Position numbers and translations under genes: made by a program. The notes beneath the pieces are model-generated. The model saw only the letters and a list, made by a program, of their open reading frames with translations. It was not told the origin of the DNA and ran no database searches. DNA of 64,000 nucleotides from Cristatella mucedo. Its lineage: Eukaryota > Bryozoa > Phylactolaemata > Cristatellidae. Shown here piece by piece: positions 43,455 through 52,276 of this stretch; the first letter of the stretch is position 1; each line of letters begins with the position of its first letter. The stretch is from NCBI GenBank assembly GCA_009760855.2, contig WPIO01000066.1:1-64000 (forward strand), given 5' to 3'.

Positions 43455-44550
43455 ATGGATGGAACATTTAACTTTGATTCAAACAGAATAATTAATGTTG
43501 GAGAAACTGTCGATACATTAGAAACAGCTAATAAATCATTTGCTGATAACAATTATCTAAGAAAAGATACTGTTTCAGATCAACGTATAACTGCTAATTT
43601 ATCTGCAAATTCAAAAAAGTATGTAAGAATATTAGATCCTGTCAATGGGAGAGATGTTGCAACAAAAAATATGTTAATACAAAATTAGATAGGTATATGC
43701 GACCTGTAAGAATGAGAGGAAACCTATTTGTTGAAAAATTAATAATGAGAAGAAATGAACCAAAATTTGATGGTTATGGATCAAATGATTTAATTCCTTT
43801 TAAATTCCTTCATCATTTTTATTTAAAGTGTGGAAATTATCCATATATTTCTAATGTTATTGTTAATACACGTTTTATTAAATATTGGGGTAATTTAACT
43901 GTAAATAGTATAACTAATTTAGGTAAACCATCACAAGAATTTTCTTCTACTAATGGTCAACAAGTTTTAGCAAAGCTATCAGATAATAACATAAAAAAAA
44001 TAGTGTACACAGGTATAGTGATAAAAGTAAATGATATTAATTCTGCAACAGATGGTGTCAGTAATTATGTTAATTTTCTAACTAATGACACATTTTCTAA
44101 ATCAATTTATTATAGTGATTTATTCACATTTGCAGAAATTAGTATTTCATTTAGAGTTATAAAAGCAAATATTACTATTAATATTAAAAAAAAACAACTG
44201 AAGAAGATATTGGAAAACCAGTAGAAGAAGATATTGATGAAGAACTAGCAGATGGTGATATTATTGTTAGAAACTTTTATCATAAGATTGCTTATAATCC
44301 AAGGTTTAGTACTTACTTCAAACTAAGATTTCATGGTGTTGTTGATAATATGATTTTATTAAACAGTTTACCCTCTAATTTTACTATTTGAAATACTAAT
44401 TCAGAAGTTACTCTTAATTTTACTGTTATATATCCAGTTTTAGATAGTGCATACATTACAGCCCCAACTGATACAGATTATATTGAGATTGGATTAGTTA
44501 AAGGTGTTGATTACTCTCCTTCAGCATCGATAGATAAACAGATGGAGTAA
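43455..44550 (+). pseudogene. phage-tail-fibre-like protein 4 with long head, disrupted
   Basis: The first ORF (77 aa) has NFDSNRIINVGETVDTLETA and RILDPVNGRDVATKN. A shift in the A6 run near 43,668 leads to the second frame (ATG 43,697; 175 aa), a beta-rich head with HHFYLKCGNYPYISNVIVNT. A shift in an A9 run near 44,190 leads to an acidic linker (EEDIGKPVEEDIDEELADGD) and another beta-rich part with a TGA at 44,389-44,391, ending at TAA 44,548-44,550. The C-terminal part (YNPRFSTYFKLRFHGVVDN) may be a second head domain. Confidence 0.6.
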
Positions 44551-44649
44551 AAAGACATGTTAATCCTTATATTTCAGATATTTAAATTTTAAAATCCATA
44601 GTCTTTTAAATCAATTCTTCAGGTATATCAAAACTCTTTTCAGAATCTT

Positions 44650-44958
44650 TCATTTGCTTAGTTCAATTTTTTTAGAGTAGACTTCAGACCTCATACTATT
44701 TATTTTTTCTATTTTTAAGTCTTTAAGGAACTCTTCAAAGATTGAACCATCTCTAACTTTAACAAATATATTTGCTATTTCTGGTTCAGAGTGACTAATT
44801 CTATGTGCTTTATATTCGAATACTAGTTTTACAGCATTTAACAAAGTTGATCTGATGTCTTCAATTCTACCCATTGGATAAGAACAGATTTTAAAGTTTG
44901 AATGCTGTTGACCTTGTGCTTCTCTAAGACAGTCTTTACTTCTTGTCTCAATGTTCAT
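44650..44958 (-). CDS. small unknown viral protein (102 aa)
   Basis: Intact frame; ATG follows CAATATATAGAA. Mixed alpha/beta composition (YPMGRIEDIRSTLLNAVKLV, PEIANIFVKVRDGSIFEEFL). No family recognised. It is convergent with fibre 4 and starts the run of minus-strand small genes leading to the polymerase. Confidence 0.6.
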   Translation of the reverse strand: MNIETRSKDCLREAQGQQHSNFKICSYPMGRIEDIRSTLLNAVKLVFEYKAHRISHSEPEIANIFVKVRDGSIFEEFLKDLKIEKINSMRSEVYSKKIELSK

Positions 44959-44993
44959 TTCTATATATTGTTTTTATTTCTTATTTAAATTAA

Positions 44994-45485
44994 TTAAACA
45001 GTGCTTGGTGCATCAGGAGTTGCTTGTGCTGCTAGTACATCTGCTGCAGCTTTTTGTTTTGCGCTCATACCAGTATAAATGTCAGGTAGAACTGCATAAC
45101 ACTCATCTTTAACGATTCCAGAGATATCAGGTTTAATACCAGTTACTCCAGAAATTACTGTAGATAGAGTTGGAAGTTGACTTGCAATCCAAGTAGTGTA
45201 ACCAGCAACTTCTCCAGGTGTATCAAGAAGAGCATCAACTTTAGTTCTTACAGTAGCTTCAAGAGATTTTAAGGTATCTGTTTGACCTGCAGCGATTATT
45301 TTTTGAGCTTCAATATCACATCCATCAACATAGAATTTCTTAACAGATGAATCTGTCATTGCTGAAATATCTGAATCAAGTGTTTGCTGATCGTTAGACG
45401 TCATTCTAGATTTAACAATATAATCAACGTACGATTTCAATGCCAATGCACGAGTTGCAAGACTGGGATCAGTAATATCTGCCAT
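44994..45485 (-). CDS. Ala/Thr-rich viral protein with fibre-type anchor (163 aa)
   Basis: Intact frame; ATG follows TTATTATATAGGAAA. The N-terminus DITDPSLATRALALKSYVDY resembles the DP..ATK.YVD unit of the fibre genes, followed by helical, Ala/Thr/Val-rich sequence (TLKSLEATVRTKVDALLDTP, SAKQKAAADVLAAQA). It could be a fibre-associated or chaperone-like protein; this is inference. Confidence 0.6.
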   Translation of the reverse strand: MADITDPSLATRALALKSYVDYIVKSRMTSNDQQTLDSDISAMTDSSVKKFYVDGCDIEAQKIIAAGQTDTLKSLEATVRTKVDALLDTPGEVAGYTTWIASQLPTLSTVISGVTGIKPDISGIVKDECYAVLPDIYTGMSAKQKAAADVLAAQATPDAPSTV

Positions 45486-45536
45486 TTTCCTATATAATAA
45501 TAAAAAATAAAATACATGAACAGTTTTAAAGAAAAA

Positions 45537-45770
45537 TCATTTATGACGATAATTTAGGAAAACTCTTGAACAAATATTATTATAGTCTTCTATTTTATCA
45601 CAAAGATCACAAATTTTAATTAAATCTTCAATAGCTGAATCAGGTAACATAGAAACATAAGAAAATAGATTTGTAAGCATCTTAGATCCAAAAACTTTAA
45701 ATCTTTCAGGACAGACACTATATGCAGCATTTTTAGCTCTTTCACAACATAGAATCCTTGCAATATCTTT
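45537..45770 (-). pseudogene. tandem small-gene family member 3, start lost
   Basis: An open frame of 77 codons whose first codons read KDIARILCCERAKNAAYSVC, aligning with the N-termini of the two genes to the right (DVERIISN..., DVSRIFSC...). The start codon is missing: an AAA codon stands where the other copies have ATG, after ATAAAGAAAA. Ends RVFLNYRHK. Function unknown. Confidence 0.55.
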
Positions 45771-45781
45771 TTTTCTTTATA

Positions 45782-46012
45782 TTATTGAAAAATACTTCTA
45801 TAAATAGAATATATCAATTCTTCGCTCTTATCTATTTCATCTTTTATATCACATATTTTAAATAACTTTTCTATAGTTGAAAAACGTAGTTTAATTATAT
45901 AGTGAGTTAATTTTTCTTCATCATTTTCACTAAAATATTCAAAGAGTTTAACACAAAGCATATATGCATATTCTCTTCCCGAGTTATTAGATATTATTCT
46001 TTCAACATCCAT
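45782..46012 (-). CDS. tandem small-gene family member 2 (76 aa)
   Basis: Intact; ATG follows TATATATAGAAA. DVERIISNNSGREYAYMLCV, then a helical part with FSTIEKLFKICDIKDEIDKS. Shares with its neighbours the order [DV.RI-(S/C)-(R/K).A...C] and a C-terminal ICD..D motif. Function unknown; probably all-helical. Confidence 0.6.
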   Translation of the reverse strand: MDVERIISNNSGREYAYMLCVKLFEYFSENDEEKLTHYIIKLRFSTIEKLFKICDIKDEIDKSEELIYSIYRSIFQ

Positions 46013-46044
<32 letters not shown>

Positions 46045-46048
<4 letters not shown>

Positions 46049-46320
46049 AAAATTACTACGCCTGGTTTTGTTTTTGGTGTTTTAGATTTTTTATTTGCTT
46101 CTTCGATCATCTCATTTATCTTACTACGACTCTTCATTAGTTTGTCACATGTATCCCATATATCTATAAGAATACTACTATAAGAACTATCAATATCTGG
46201 AATGAGTTTGTCTAGTGAATGTTTAACTATACGTTGATCTTGACCTTTAAGTTTTTTAAGACACAATTTTACTGCCATTTCTCTAGATTGTTCACAACTA
46301 AAAATTCTTGAGACATCCAT
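46045..46320 (-). CDS. tandem small-gene family member 1 (91 aa)
   Basis: Intact; ATG follows CATATATAGAAA. DVSRIFSCEQSREMAVKLCL, a helical middle (LIDIWDTCDKLMKSRSKINE) and a Lys/Pro C-terminal tail (KKSKTPKTKPGVVIL) not present in the other two. Function unknown. Confidence 0.6.
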
Positions 46321-46357
46321 TTTCTATATATGAAAAAATAATTTTATTTAATTGAAA

Positions 46358-46609
46358 TTAAATCTCTTCACCTTCTGAACTACCCAATGATTCAAGATCT
46401 TTGTGTTTTTTACCAAATAGTAATTCTTCTAGATCTACATCTTCCTCTCCTGAAGAATCAGATTCTGTTTCAATGTAAGAGGATTCTTCAGAAGTATAAA
46501 ACTCGGATTCAGATTCTGTTTCCATTTGATAATCGGGATCGTCAATTGAATCCTCTGAATACTCTGACTCACTATCAGAACTGGTAATATCAATTTCTTT
46601 GTCATCCAT
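46358..46609 (-). CDS. acidic Asp/Glu/Ser-rich viral protein (83 aa)
   Basis: Intact; ATG follows CTATTATAGA. Almost entirely acidic and serine-rich (DITSSDSESEYSEDSIDDPD, SSGEEDVDLEELLFGKKHKD), with one short hydrophobic motif LEELLFGKK. Such proteins often bind basic partners or are phosphorylated by CK2; no specific role can be shown. Confidence 0.6.
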   Translation of the reverse strand: MDDKEIDITSSDSESEYSEDSIDDPDYQMETESESEFYTSEESSYIETESDSSGEEDVDLEELLFGKKHKDLESLGSSEGEEI

Positions 46610-46633
46610 TCTATAATAGTAAAAATAATTTTG

Positions 46634-46786
46634 TTAATATATATTTAATTTCTCCATTGACTCGTATAACTCTACTTCTTCTTGTATATCAACTAGTTTT
46701 TTATCATCTTGCTTTTTCTTTTTATCAGATAATCTAACTCTCTTCACTGGTAATGGTTTAGTATTTTCAATCTTCCTTTTTTGCAT
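46634..46786 (-). CDS. small basic protein (50 aa) nested in polymerase 3' end
   Basis: The ATG lies inside the last codons of the polymerase gene in a different frame, directly after TTAGTATAG. The 50-residue product is basic at first (KPLPVKRVRLSDKKKKQDDK, a nuclear-localisation-like stretch) then acidic helical (EEVELYESMEKLNIY). The start-proximal TATAG element is the main reason to call it. Confidence 0.55.
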   Translation of the reverse strand: MQKRKIENTKPLPVKRVRLSDKKKKQDDKKLVDIQEEVELYESMEKLNIY

Positions 46787-47540
46787 CTATACTAATATTA
46801 CAAGTTTTACAGTGGCCTGTATTTGTACCATTGTTTAATGCTTCTGCTATCTTGTAATAACCGTATGCATAACTACAACAACCACAGTCTAACCAGTAAC
46901 GTTTTGATTCGAATGCTGATAGTGCTCTTTTCTTAAGTTTCTTTGTAATAATATTATGTTTACTTTGTGTCATTCGATAGAAATCTCTATCAAGTGTCTC
47001 ATCAAACTCCTTAGTATCAAGATAATCAGCATAAATATTATAAGCAGTAGTTAGACATTGAACGTATTCATTATGTGTTATCGTTGAATTCTTAATTACT
47101 TCTTTTGGAACATCTTTTGCTTTGATAAGTGGCTTCTTTGAAGCAACAGAAAATAATTTTGGTCTTAATGCAATAAACTCTTCAATTTTTTCACCTTTCA
47201 TCTCATCCTTAAATTTACCAAACTCGTCACTATGAAACCAAGCTTTAATATCATCCATCTTTTTCTCAAAGTTTTCACTTTTAATATCAACAACTTATGA
47301 ATCAGTATCTGTGTATAATAAACTTAATCTATCATTAAACTTAACTTTCAATATGTCATAGTAAAATGTTTGCATATGTAATTTTGATAAATCAAGAATT
47401 GCAACTCCTATGAACATTGGTTTGTTTAGAAGTGTAGACTTTCTTGAATGTTCGAAACCAACTAAAGTTGTATCAATGCATCTAATTTCTTTAAGTCTAT
47501 GATCTCTCATTAATTTATTATACAATGAATCACATATGCG
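46767..47540 (-). pseudogene. protein-primed DNA polymerase B, C-terminal remnant
   Basis: The replicative polymerase of Polinton-type elements, of which only the last ~255 codons remain. The left-over palm has LNKPMFIGVAILDLSKLHMQ, then FYYDILKVKF, then the catalytic LLYTDTDS motif. A TAA at 47,294-47,292 follows immediately. The frame stays open after it: RPKLFSVASK, KAKDVPKEVIKN and HNEYVQCL are the thumb signatures of pPolB, then a Cys-containing C-terminus (CGCCSYAYGY, HCKTC) that looks like a zinc-binding knuckle. The exonuclease, TPR regions and N-terminus are missing because LINE DNA begins at about 47,541. Confidence 0.85.
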
Positions 47541-47734
47541 GATGGCATCAATACATGCAGCGAGTGAGTTGAGAGAATTTGAGGTGCTCGAAGGCTGGGA
47601 GGGATCAAAGCAAAGGTACAACTGAGTGTCATCCGCATAGAAGTGAAAGCCTAGATTGTGCTTGGCAATCACATCAGCAAGAGGGAGAGTATAAACCGTG
47701 AAAAGAACCGGACCTAGCACGGAGCCCTGCGATA
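47541..47734 (-). mobile_element. ~190-bp LINE-A RT filler at the viral breakpoint
   Basis: Nearly identical to LINE-A at 55,919-56,112 (caaaggtacaactgagtgtc, gaaaagaaccggacctagca), encoding QGSVLGPVLFTVYTLPLADV and FHFYADDTQLYL. It is an internal RT piece with neither LINE end, joined on one side to polymerase sequence and on the other to an older LINE-A copy. Confidence 0.8.
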
Positions 47735-48900
47735 TGTGGTGTAAGGGAGCTGAGAGAACTTGAGGCACTGGATGACTGTAAGGAACTAGGGGAAATGTAC
47801 AACTGAGTTTCATTTGCATACAAGTCATAGCATAAAATGTGCATGGCAATCACTTCGGTAATAGGGAAAGTAGAAACCGTAAAATGAACGGAACCAAGCA
47901 CAGACCCCTGAGGTACCCGATATTACAGAATTTCCTCAAATACTAGATAATATAAGTCTATTTGATTTAGCGACAGAAGAGCCTTTACGGCTATCACCAC
48001 AGCTTGCAGTGGCAATAAGGATCGCCTTGTATGGAATATTTTAATCCACGACTTTGGGACCGAGGTCGTGAAAAGTAACTGCTTCACCTACAGTGCCATC
48101 ATGGCTCACTGATGTATGTTTATTCATGTTAATACTTTGGAGTCTCCTAAGGAGATGGGACCTAAACCATTGCAATTCAGTTCCAGTAATTCTCAGGCCA
48201 GAGGAGAGGTGCATGAGAAGGACTTAGTGATTGATAGTATCAAAAGCATCCCGAAAGATCGAGCGGAAAAGCGAAGATACTCTACCCAAGTCTTCATTCC
48301 AAAGTAAGTCGTTATACACCCGGAGCAATGCTAACTCTGTGGAGTTATAAGCTCCAATACCAGACTGGAGCTTGCTCGCAAGTTTCGAAGTTTCAGTATA
48401 TGAGTTAAGCTTGTTAGCCACGACTCGTTCCTGTATCTTTGACGGAAACACTTGATGGGAGACCGAGCGGAAGTTGCTCAAACTCTCTTAGTGTAGTTTT
48501 GCTTAATTGAGAAGTAGCCTGACTACAGCCTCTCTGAAAGGTTTTGAGAAATGACCTGATTTTTAGTCATACATGGCAGAGCAAGTCAATGCATCATAGA
48601 AGCAGAATAGTCAGAATAGGGTCCAGAGGACTAGTTGACATCTTTGATTGGGGATATGAACTTCAGGACTAGGCCATTGGTGATCTATTTGAATGTAGAT
48701 GGTTTTAAGTTGCCACAGAGAGTCGAGGGACGGGATTCCAGAGTGGATGCATCCACATTAGAGATGGGTTCTCCGATCTTGCGTATCTTGTTGACAAAGA
48801 AGCTAGAGAAGCGATCAGCTAGACCATCAAAGGAATCACTGCGTGGGAGATGTTAAGCATCATGGTAGATCGTCTACATTAGCGTTTTCGGATTTTGCAT
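47735..48900 (-). mobile_element. older LINE-A copy, linker to RT palm, with nested SINE-I
   Basis: On the minus strand 48,900-48,500 encodes the pre-RT linker (FFVNKIRKIGEPISNVDAST), 48,480-48,130 the RT fingers (IQERVVANKLNSYTETSKLA), and 47,940-47,740 a decayed palm (LGSVHFTVSTFPITEVIAMH). It is older than the filler piece by its many substitutions. A SINE-I interrupts it at about 47,975-48,115. Confidence 0.75.
47975..48115 (-). mobile_element. SINE-I copy nested in LINE-A
   Basis: Minus-strand SINE-I: gagccatgatggcactgtag(g), cacgacctcggtcccaaagt, ggcgatccttattgccactg, caagctgtggtgatagccgt. Confidence 0.75.
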
Positions 48901-48939
48901 CTGTATGATTCAACGACGTTTTTATAGATGAGTGCCAAC

Positions 48940-49215
48940 GCACCTATTTAGGACAGCATTTAGTGGGTCCCTGTGATTCGTCCTTGATGTGCTTATGCGT
49001 GCTGACACGGTGCATGCTGCCACTAACCACATTTGCATGCTGACCCTGTGCATGTCACCCTTACCATATAATTCATTTCGTTTGTTTTTTCAAGCATGAT
49101 TTTACTTACCATTCAATTGCGTTTCACTTTACAACAAATGTAAAGTGCCTAGAGAGAGATTAAGTTCTCTGAGGGCACTTTATCAAGTGAATTATTATTA
49201 TTATTATTATTATTA
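48940..49215 (+). mobile_element. LINE-A 3' tail
   Basis: From caacgcacctatttaggaca through the 3' landmarks, stem-loop (tgcctagagagagattaagt...gagggcacttt) to (ATT)n. Confidence 0.85.
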
Positions 49216-49447
49216 TGCAGCTCCTGCAGGAGGAGTGGCATCTTAGCTCTTGGCCTTGGCCTGGTGGTGGCTCTAAGGTGATTTTCTTCTGTCAATGCAT
49301 AATTCAGAGATCTTAGCAGCAACAATACCATCTGGGAATCCAGTTGAACTACAATAGCGAAGCGTTAATAGGTATGAACGATCATAACTAACTAGCAGGC
49401 TACTATTAACATGCAAATTTAATGCAGCTGCTGGCGTGGCTGACCTA

Positions 49448-49945
49448 ATAATAATAATAATAATATTGCACTTGATAAAGCGCCCTCAGAGAACTTAATC
49501 TCTTTCTAGGCGCTTTACATTTGCTGCAAAGTGATGCGCAATAGAATAGTAAGTAAAATCATGCTTGAAAAACAAACAAAATGAATAACATGGTTAGGGG
49601 TTACATGCACTGGGTCAGCATGCAAATGTGGTTAGTGGCAGCATGAACAGTGTCAGCACGCATAAGCACATCGAGGACGAATCACAAGGACCCACTAAAT
49701 GCTGTCCTAAATAGGTATGTTTTTAAGTTTCTTTTAAATGTGGTCAGGTCAGGGGATGTTCTGATGCAGGTCGGGAGGGAGTTCCAGGCTGTGGGAGCAT
49801 ACGAGCTAAATGCACGGTCTCCAAAGGATTTAAGGTTTGTACGAGGTATTTCTAGACTGTTGGATTCCGAAAAGCGAGTGGTACGATGCTTTGCCTGATG
49901 GGGTAGTATCTCTGAAAGATAGGCTGGAGCCATAGAATGAAGAGA
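49448..49945 (-). mobile_element. LINE-A 3' fragment
   Basis: A minus-strand LINE-A end with (AAT)n, an intact hairpin and the last ~83 RT codons (MAPAYLSEILPHQAKHRTTR, RAFSSYAPTAWNSLPTCIRT). It is close in sequence to 54,912-55,430 and so relatively young. Confidence 0.88.
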
Positions 49946-49999
49946 CCTAAAACGAAGTGATAATCGTTTTGATATCCATTTTCGTGTAATTTCTTACGG

Positions 50000-51200
50000 G
50001 CTACAGTAAAACAACAAACAGATGAGCTTTAAACAGGTCTTAGCTGTATCGGTTTCCCTTTACTATAGATACTTTACACGTGTAGTCGGCTAGGTGTGCC
50101 TTGGCAACGTTTCAGACCTGAAATCCTAATGCTGCTGGCACAGATCTACTAACAGTGCTAGACTCTGGAGATGCTTGAAAACGGTGCAACTAGAACCTAA
50201 AGGCAGGACCAACAATTCAAAGATGCTGCCTCGGTGTACTCGATTGAGCACTCGGAAATTCGATGGTCGTATAGTATTTCTAGTATAACGAGCACCCTTA
50301 TCTTTCTGCTGTTTGTGATTTACACCTAAAATTCCGAGGCTACTGAATAGACTGATCCCAATTACCAATATGGACGAGTTGTACTAAACCGATAGTACAA
50401 CCTACACCCTCAAAGATATAAGCACGACTGACTACTTCAAAGCCTAACCCATAGCTGATTATGTGGCGCTTATGACACCAGTTCCTGTTGGCTATAATTT
50501 GAGCACCATCTATTATCACTCGGGCTTAAATAGTAAGTCAATAGTACCATTCAGAGATTTGGGTGTCTGCTTCCTAAACCTCCAATCGGTAATGTTCAAA
50601 GGCGAGTCTGGAAGATCGGCTAAAGGTGGCCAATTTCTCTTTCACCTATCGTCCATCTTCAGTCACAGCTCGAGCTCTTCTTCAGCTTATCTATCATATC
50701 GACTTAGTATTATGATTCGGCACAGTCGAAGCTATGCTCACACAATCCAGTGGCCACACGCTCTTGTGTCGTGGCACTCTACTGCAAGATTTAAGCTGAC
50801 ATTGCAATTGCAATCTATTTTCCTATTGTTGTAGCAACAAATTTATAATAAAATGTAAACGTAAGTCAAAACCGTGGTGGGTCACAGTTATCCTACAAGG
50901 CTGCTTGAAGTGCCTGGGCTATCTTCTTACAAGCAAATTTGGCTCCGGAAATTTTGTTGTCCTCACTCTTTACTGTGGGTGAGGGCCATTGCTGGAATAT
51001 CAGCAGTTCAAGAGGTACACGTACAGGCGCCTTAAAATATAGATCGAATTTATTGAGTTGTTGTACATTTTGTTTTAGGAATGACCTATCCGATTCGATG
51101 TTATGACAGCTCAACTATAGTGCTTCTATCGAATCATTAACGTTCTTATGTAGAGTACAACAGTTGTCAGTGTGCCATGTTGGTCGCCTTTTTCCTTTAC
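50000..51200. other. unassigned host sequence (possible intron of the CARD-like gene)
   Basis: No recognisable coding sequence. Given the acceptor site at 51,220 this is likely upstream intron of the plus-strand host gene. Confidence 0.35.
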
Positions 51201-51220
51201 TTTCTTTTTCGAATTTTCAG

Positions 51221-51372
51221 GATCAAAGCAAGACATATATGACACACTGGAACCTGCTTTACGAGATTATTCTGAAATAAAAGAGCGACTAACCGACTCA
51301 CAGGTCGACCAAATTTCAGTGTATTTGTATTCAAAGGAGATTCTTACTCGTTTAGAGCTTGATGAAATACAG
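51221..51372 (+). CDS. host gene, penultimate exon (CARD-like domain, first part)
   Basis: A polypyrimidine tract (cctttttcctttactttctt) and ttttcag precede the exon, and CAG|gtaacc follows it at 51,372/51,373. It encodes, in one open frame, KQDIYDTLEPALRDYSEIKE, RLTDSQVDQISVYLYSKEIL, TRLELDEIQ. The helix pattern and ILT..ELDEIQ spacing resemble a death-fold CARD domain (apoptosis/innate immune adaptor). It ends in phase 0, matching the next exon. It begins with two bases of a split codon, so an upstream exon exists outside what I can see. Confidence 0.6.
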
Positions 51373-52276
51373 GTAACCAATCACCAGTGGCATTTCCCTT
51401 AGTTGCAATAACTTAGTGGAGGAGGCTTAAACCACAGCTAGCTAAGCCACATGGCCAACTGCCGATGGCCAGTTCATAGCAATTTTTGCAGTAAGCAGAT
51501 CGCCTCACCACAGCATTAATGTACTCACTGGCCCTCAATATCACCGTGCCTTTAGATCGGTACCATCAATCTCGAAAAATACTCACAATCTACTAGACAA
51601 ACCTCACCTTTAGCGAGAGGTGCTACTAAAAAACCAATTCAGTTGGTGCAAAACTTTGCAACGAGGCTTTTCTGTCGTGAGCTTCGCAGTTGCCACATAA
51701 CACCACTTCTCACCGACCTGCTTCACTGCCTACCAACGAAGCAAGGCACTGACTTCAAGTTTCTGTCACTCTCTGAGCTCACTTCATTCTTTGACTGTAG
51801 CCTGCCTAGCAGATGTAATCCACCGTCAAGCTAAGCATCGTACCACCTGTTATTCTTAATCTAATCCTTTAACGATAACTCGTATGAACCTAAAATCTTT
51901 GGAGACCGTGCCTTTAGTTCCTATCCTCCTAAAGCCTAAAACTCACGTCTGACTGGCTTTACATTACCTGAATTGAAGACATTTAAAAACAGCTTAAATG
52001 CATCTATTTATTGCAGCAGCTTAAAGGCCGCAGGCAACAGAAGCTTCTGCTGGTCCCTGGTAGACTGTGGAACTCACTTCAACAATTTTTAGTCAACGAC
52101 AACTACTCTCCCTAATCTCAACTACACTCTGAAAACCTATCATACCGTGCATGCATAACAACTTGACATTATTGTGTATTCTGACGCAATACGAGAATGC
52201 ATGCAAGTCAGATTTAGCTCAGGTCAAGCTGTCTCTGTCTTATATTGTTTTGACTCCAAGCCTGTTTATTTCGTAG
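51373..52276 (+). other. intron with LINE remnants
   Basis: A GT...AG intron of ~900 bp (gtaacc ... tttcgtag). It contains a decayed LINE-A RT C-terminal fragment (51,620-52,015, plus; ttggtgcaaaactttgcaac, cataacaccacttctcaccg) and a LINE-B scrap (52,025-52,130; cagaagcttctgctggtccc, gactgtggaactcacttcaa). Confidence 0.6.

Larger units (their letters stand above)
27833..47540. mobile_element. decayed endogenous adintovirus / Maverick-Polinton-like element
   Basis: A ~19.7-kb block, strikingly AT-rich, intronless and tightly packed on both strands, with the gene set typical of Polintons and adintoviruses: integrase, pPolB, packaging ATPase, adenain-like protease, major and minor capsid candidates, plus PLA2-, pX- and pVI-like virion genes. 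Left limit: just before the small membrane-protein gene. Right limit: inside the polymerase gene, which is joined to LINE DNA. Most long genes are disrupted, so it is a fossil copy. Internal LINE-A insertions at 37,431 and 39,149 post-date integration. Confidence 0.88.

Noticed and set aside
28122-47294. Alternative genetic code (TGA or TAA read as sense) in the viral block
   Set aside because: Both TGA (MCP, ATPase, minor capsid, nuclease) and TAA (integrase, HNH, polymerase) interrupt genes, TGG is used normally for Trp, and both codons also end intact genes. Ordinary decay explains the pattern better.
47295-47849. A single chimeric RT-polymerase protein
   Set aside because: The continuous frame across 47,541 is a fortuitous fusion of LINE RT and viral polymerase sequence at a breakpoint; neither catalytic unit is complete.
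47541-48900. Viral polymerase N-terminus
   Set aside because: The sequence right of 47,541 encodes LINE reverse transcriptase and a SINE, not exonuclease motifs, and its base composition is host-like.
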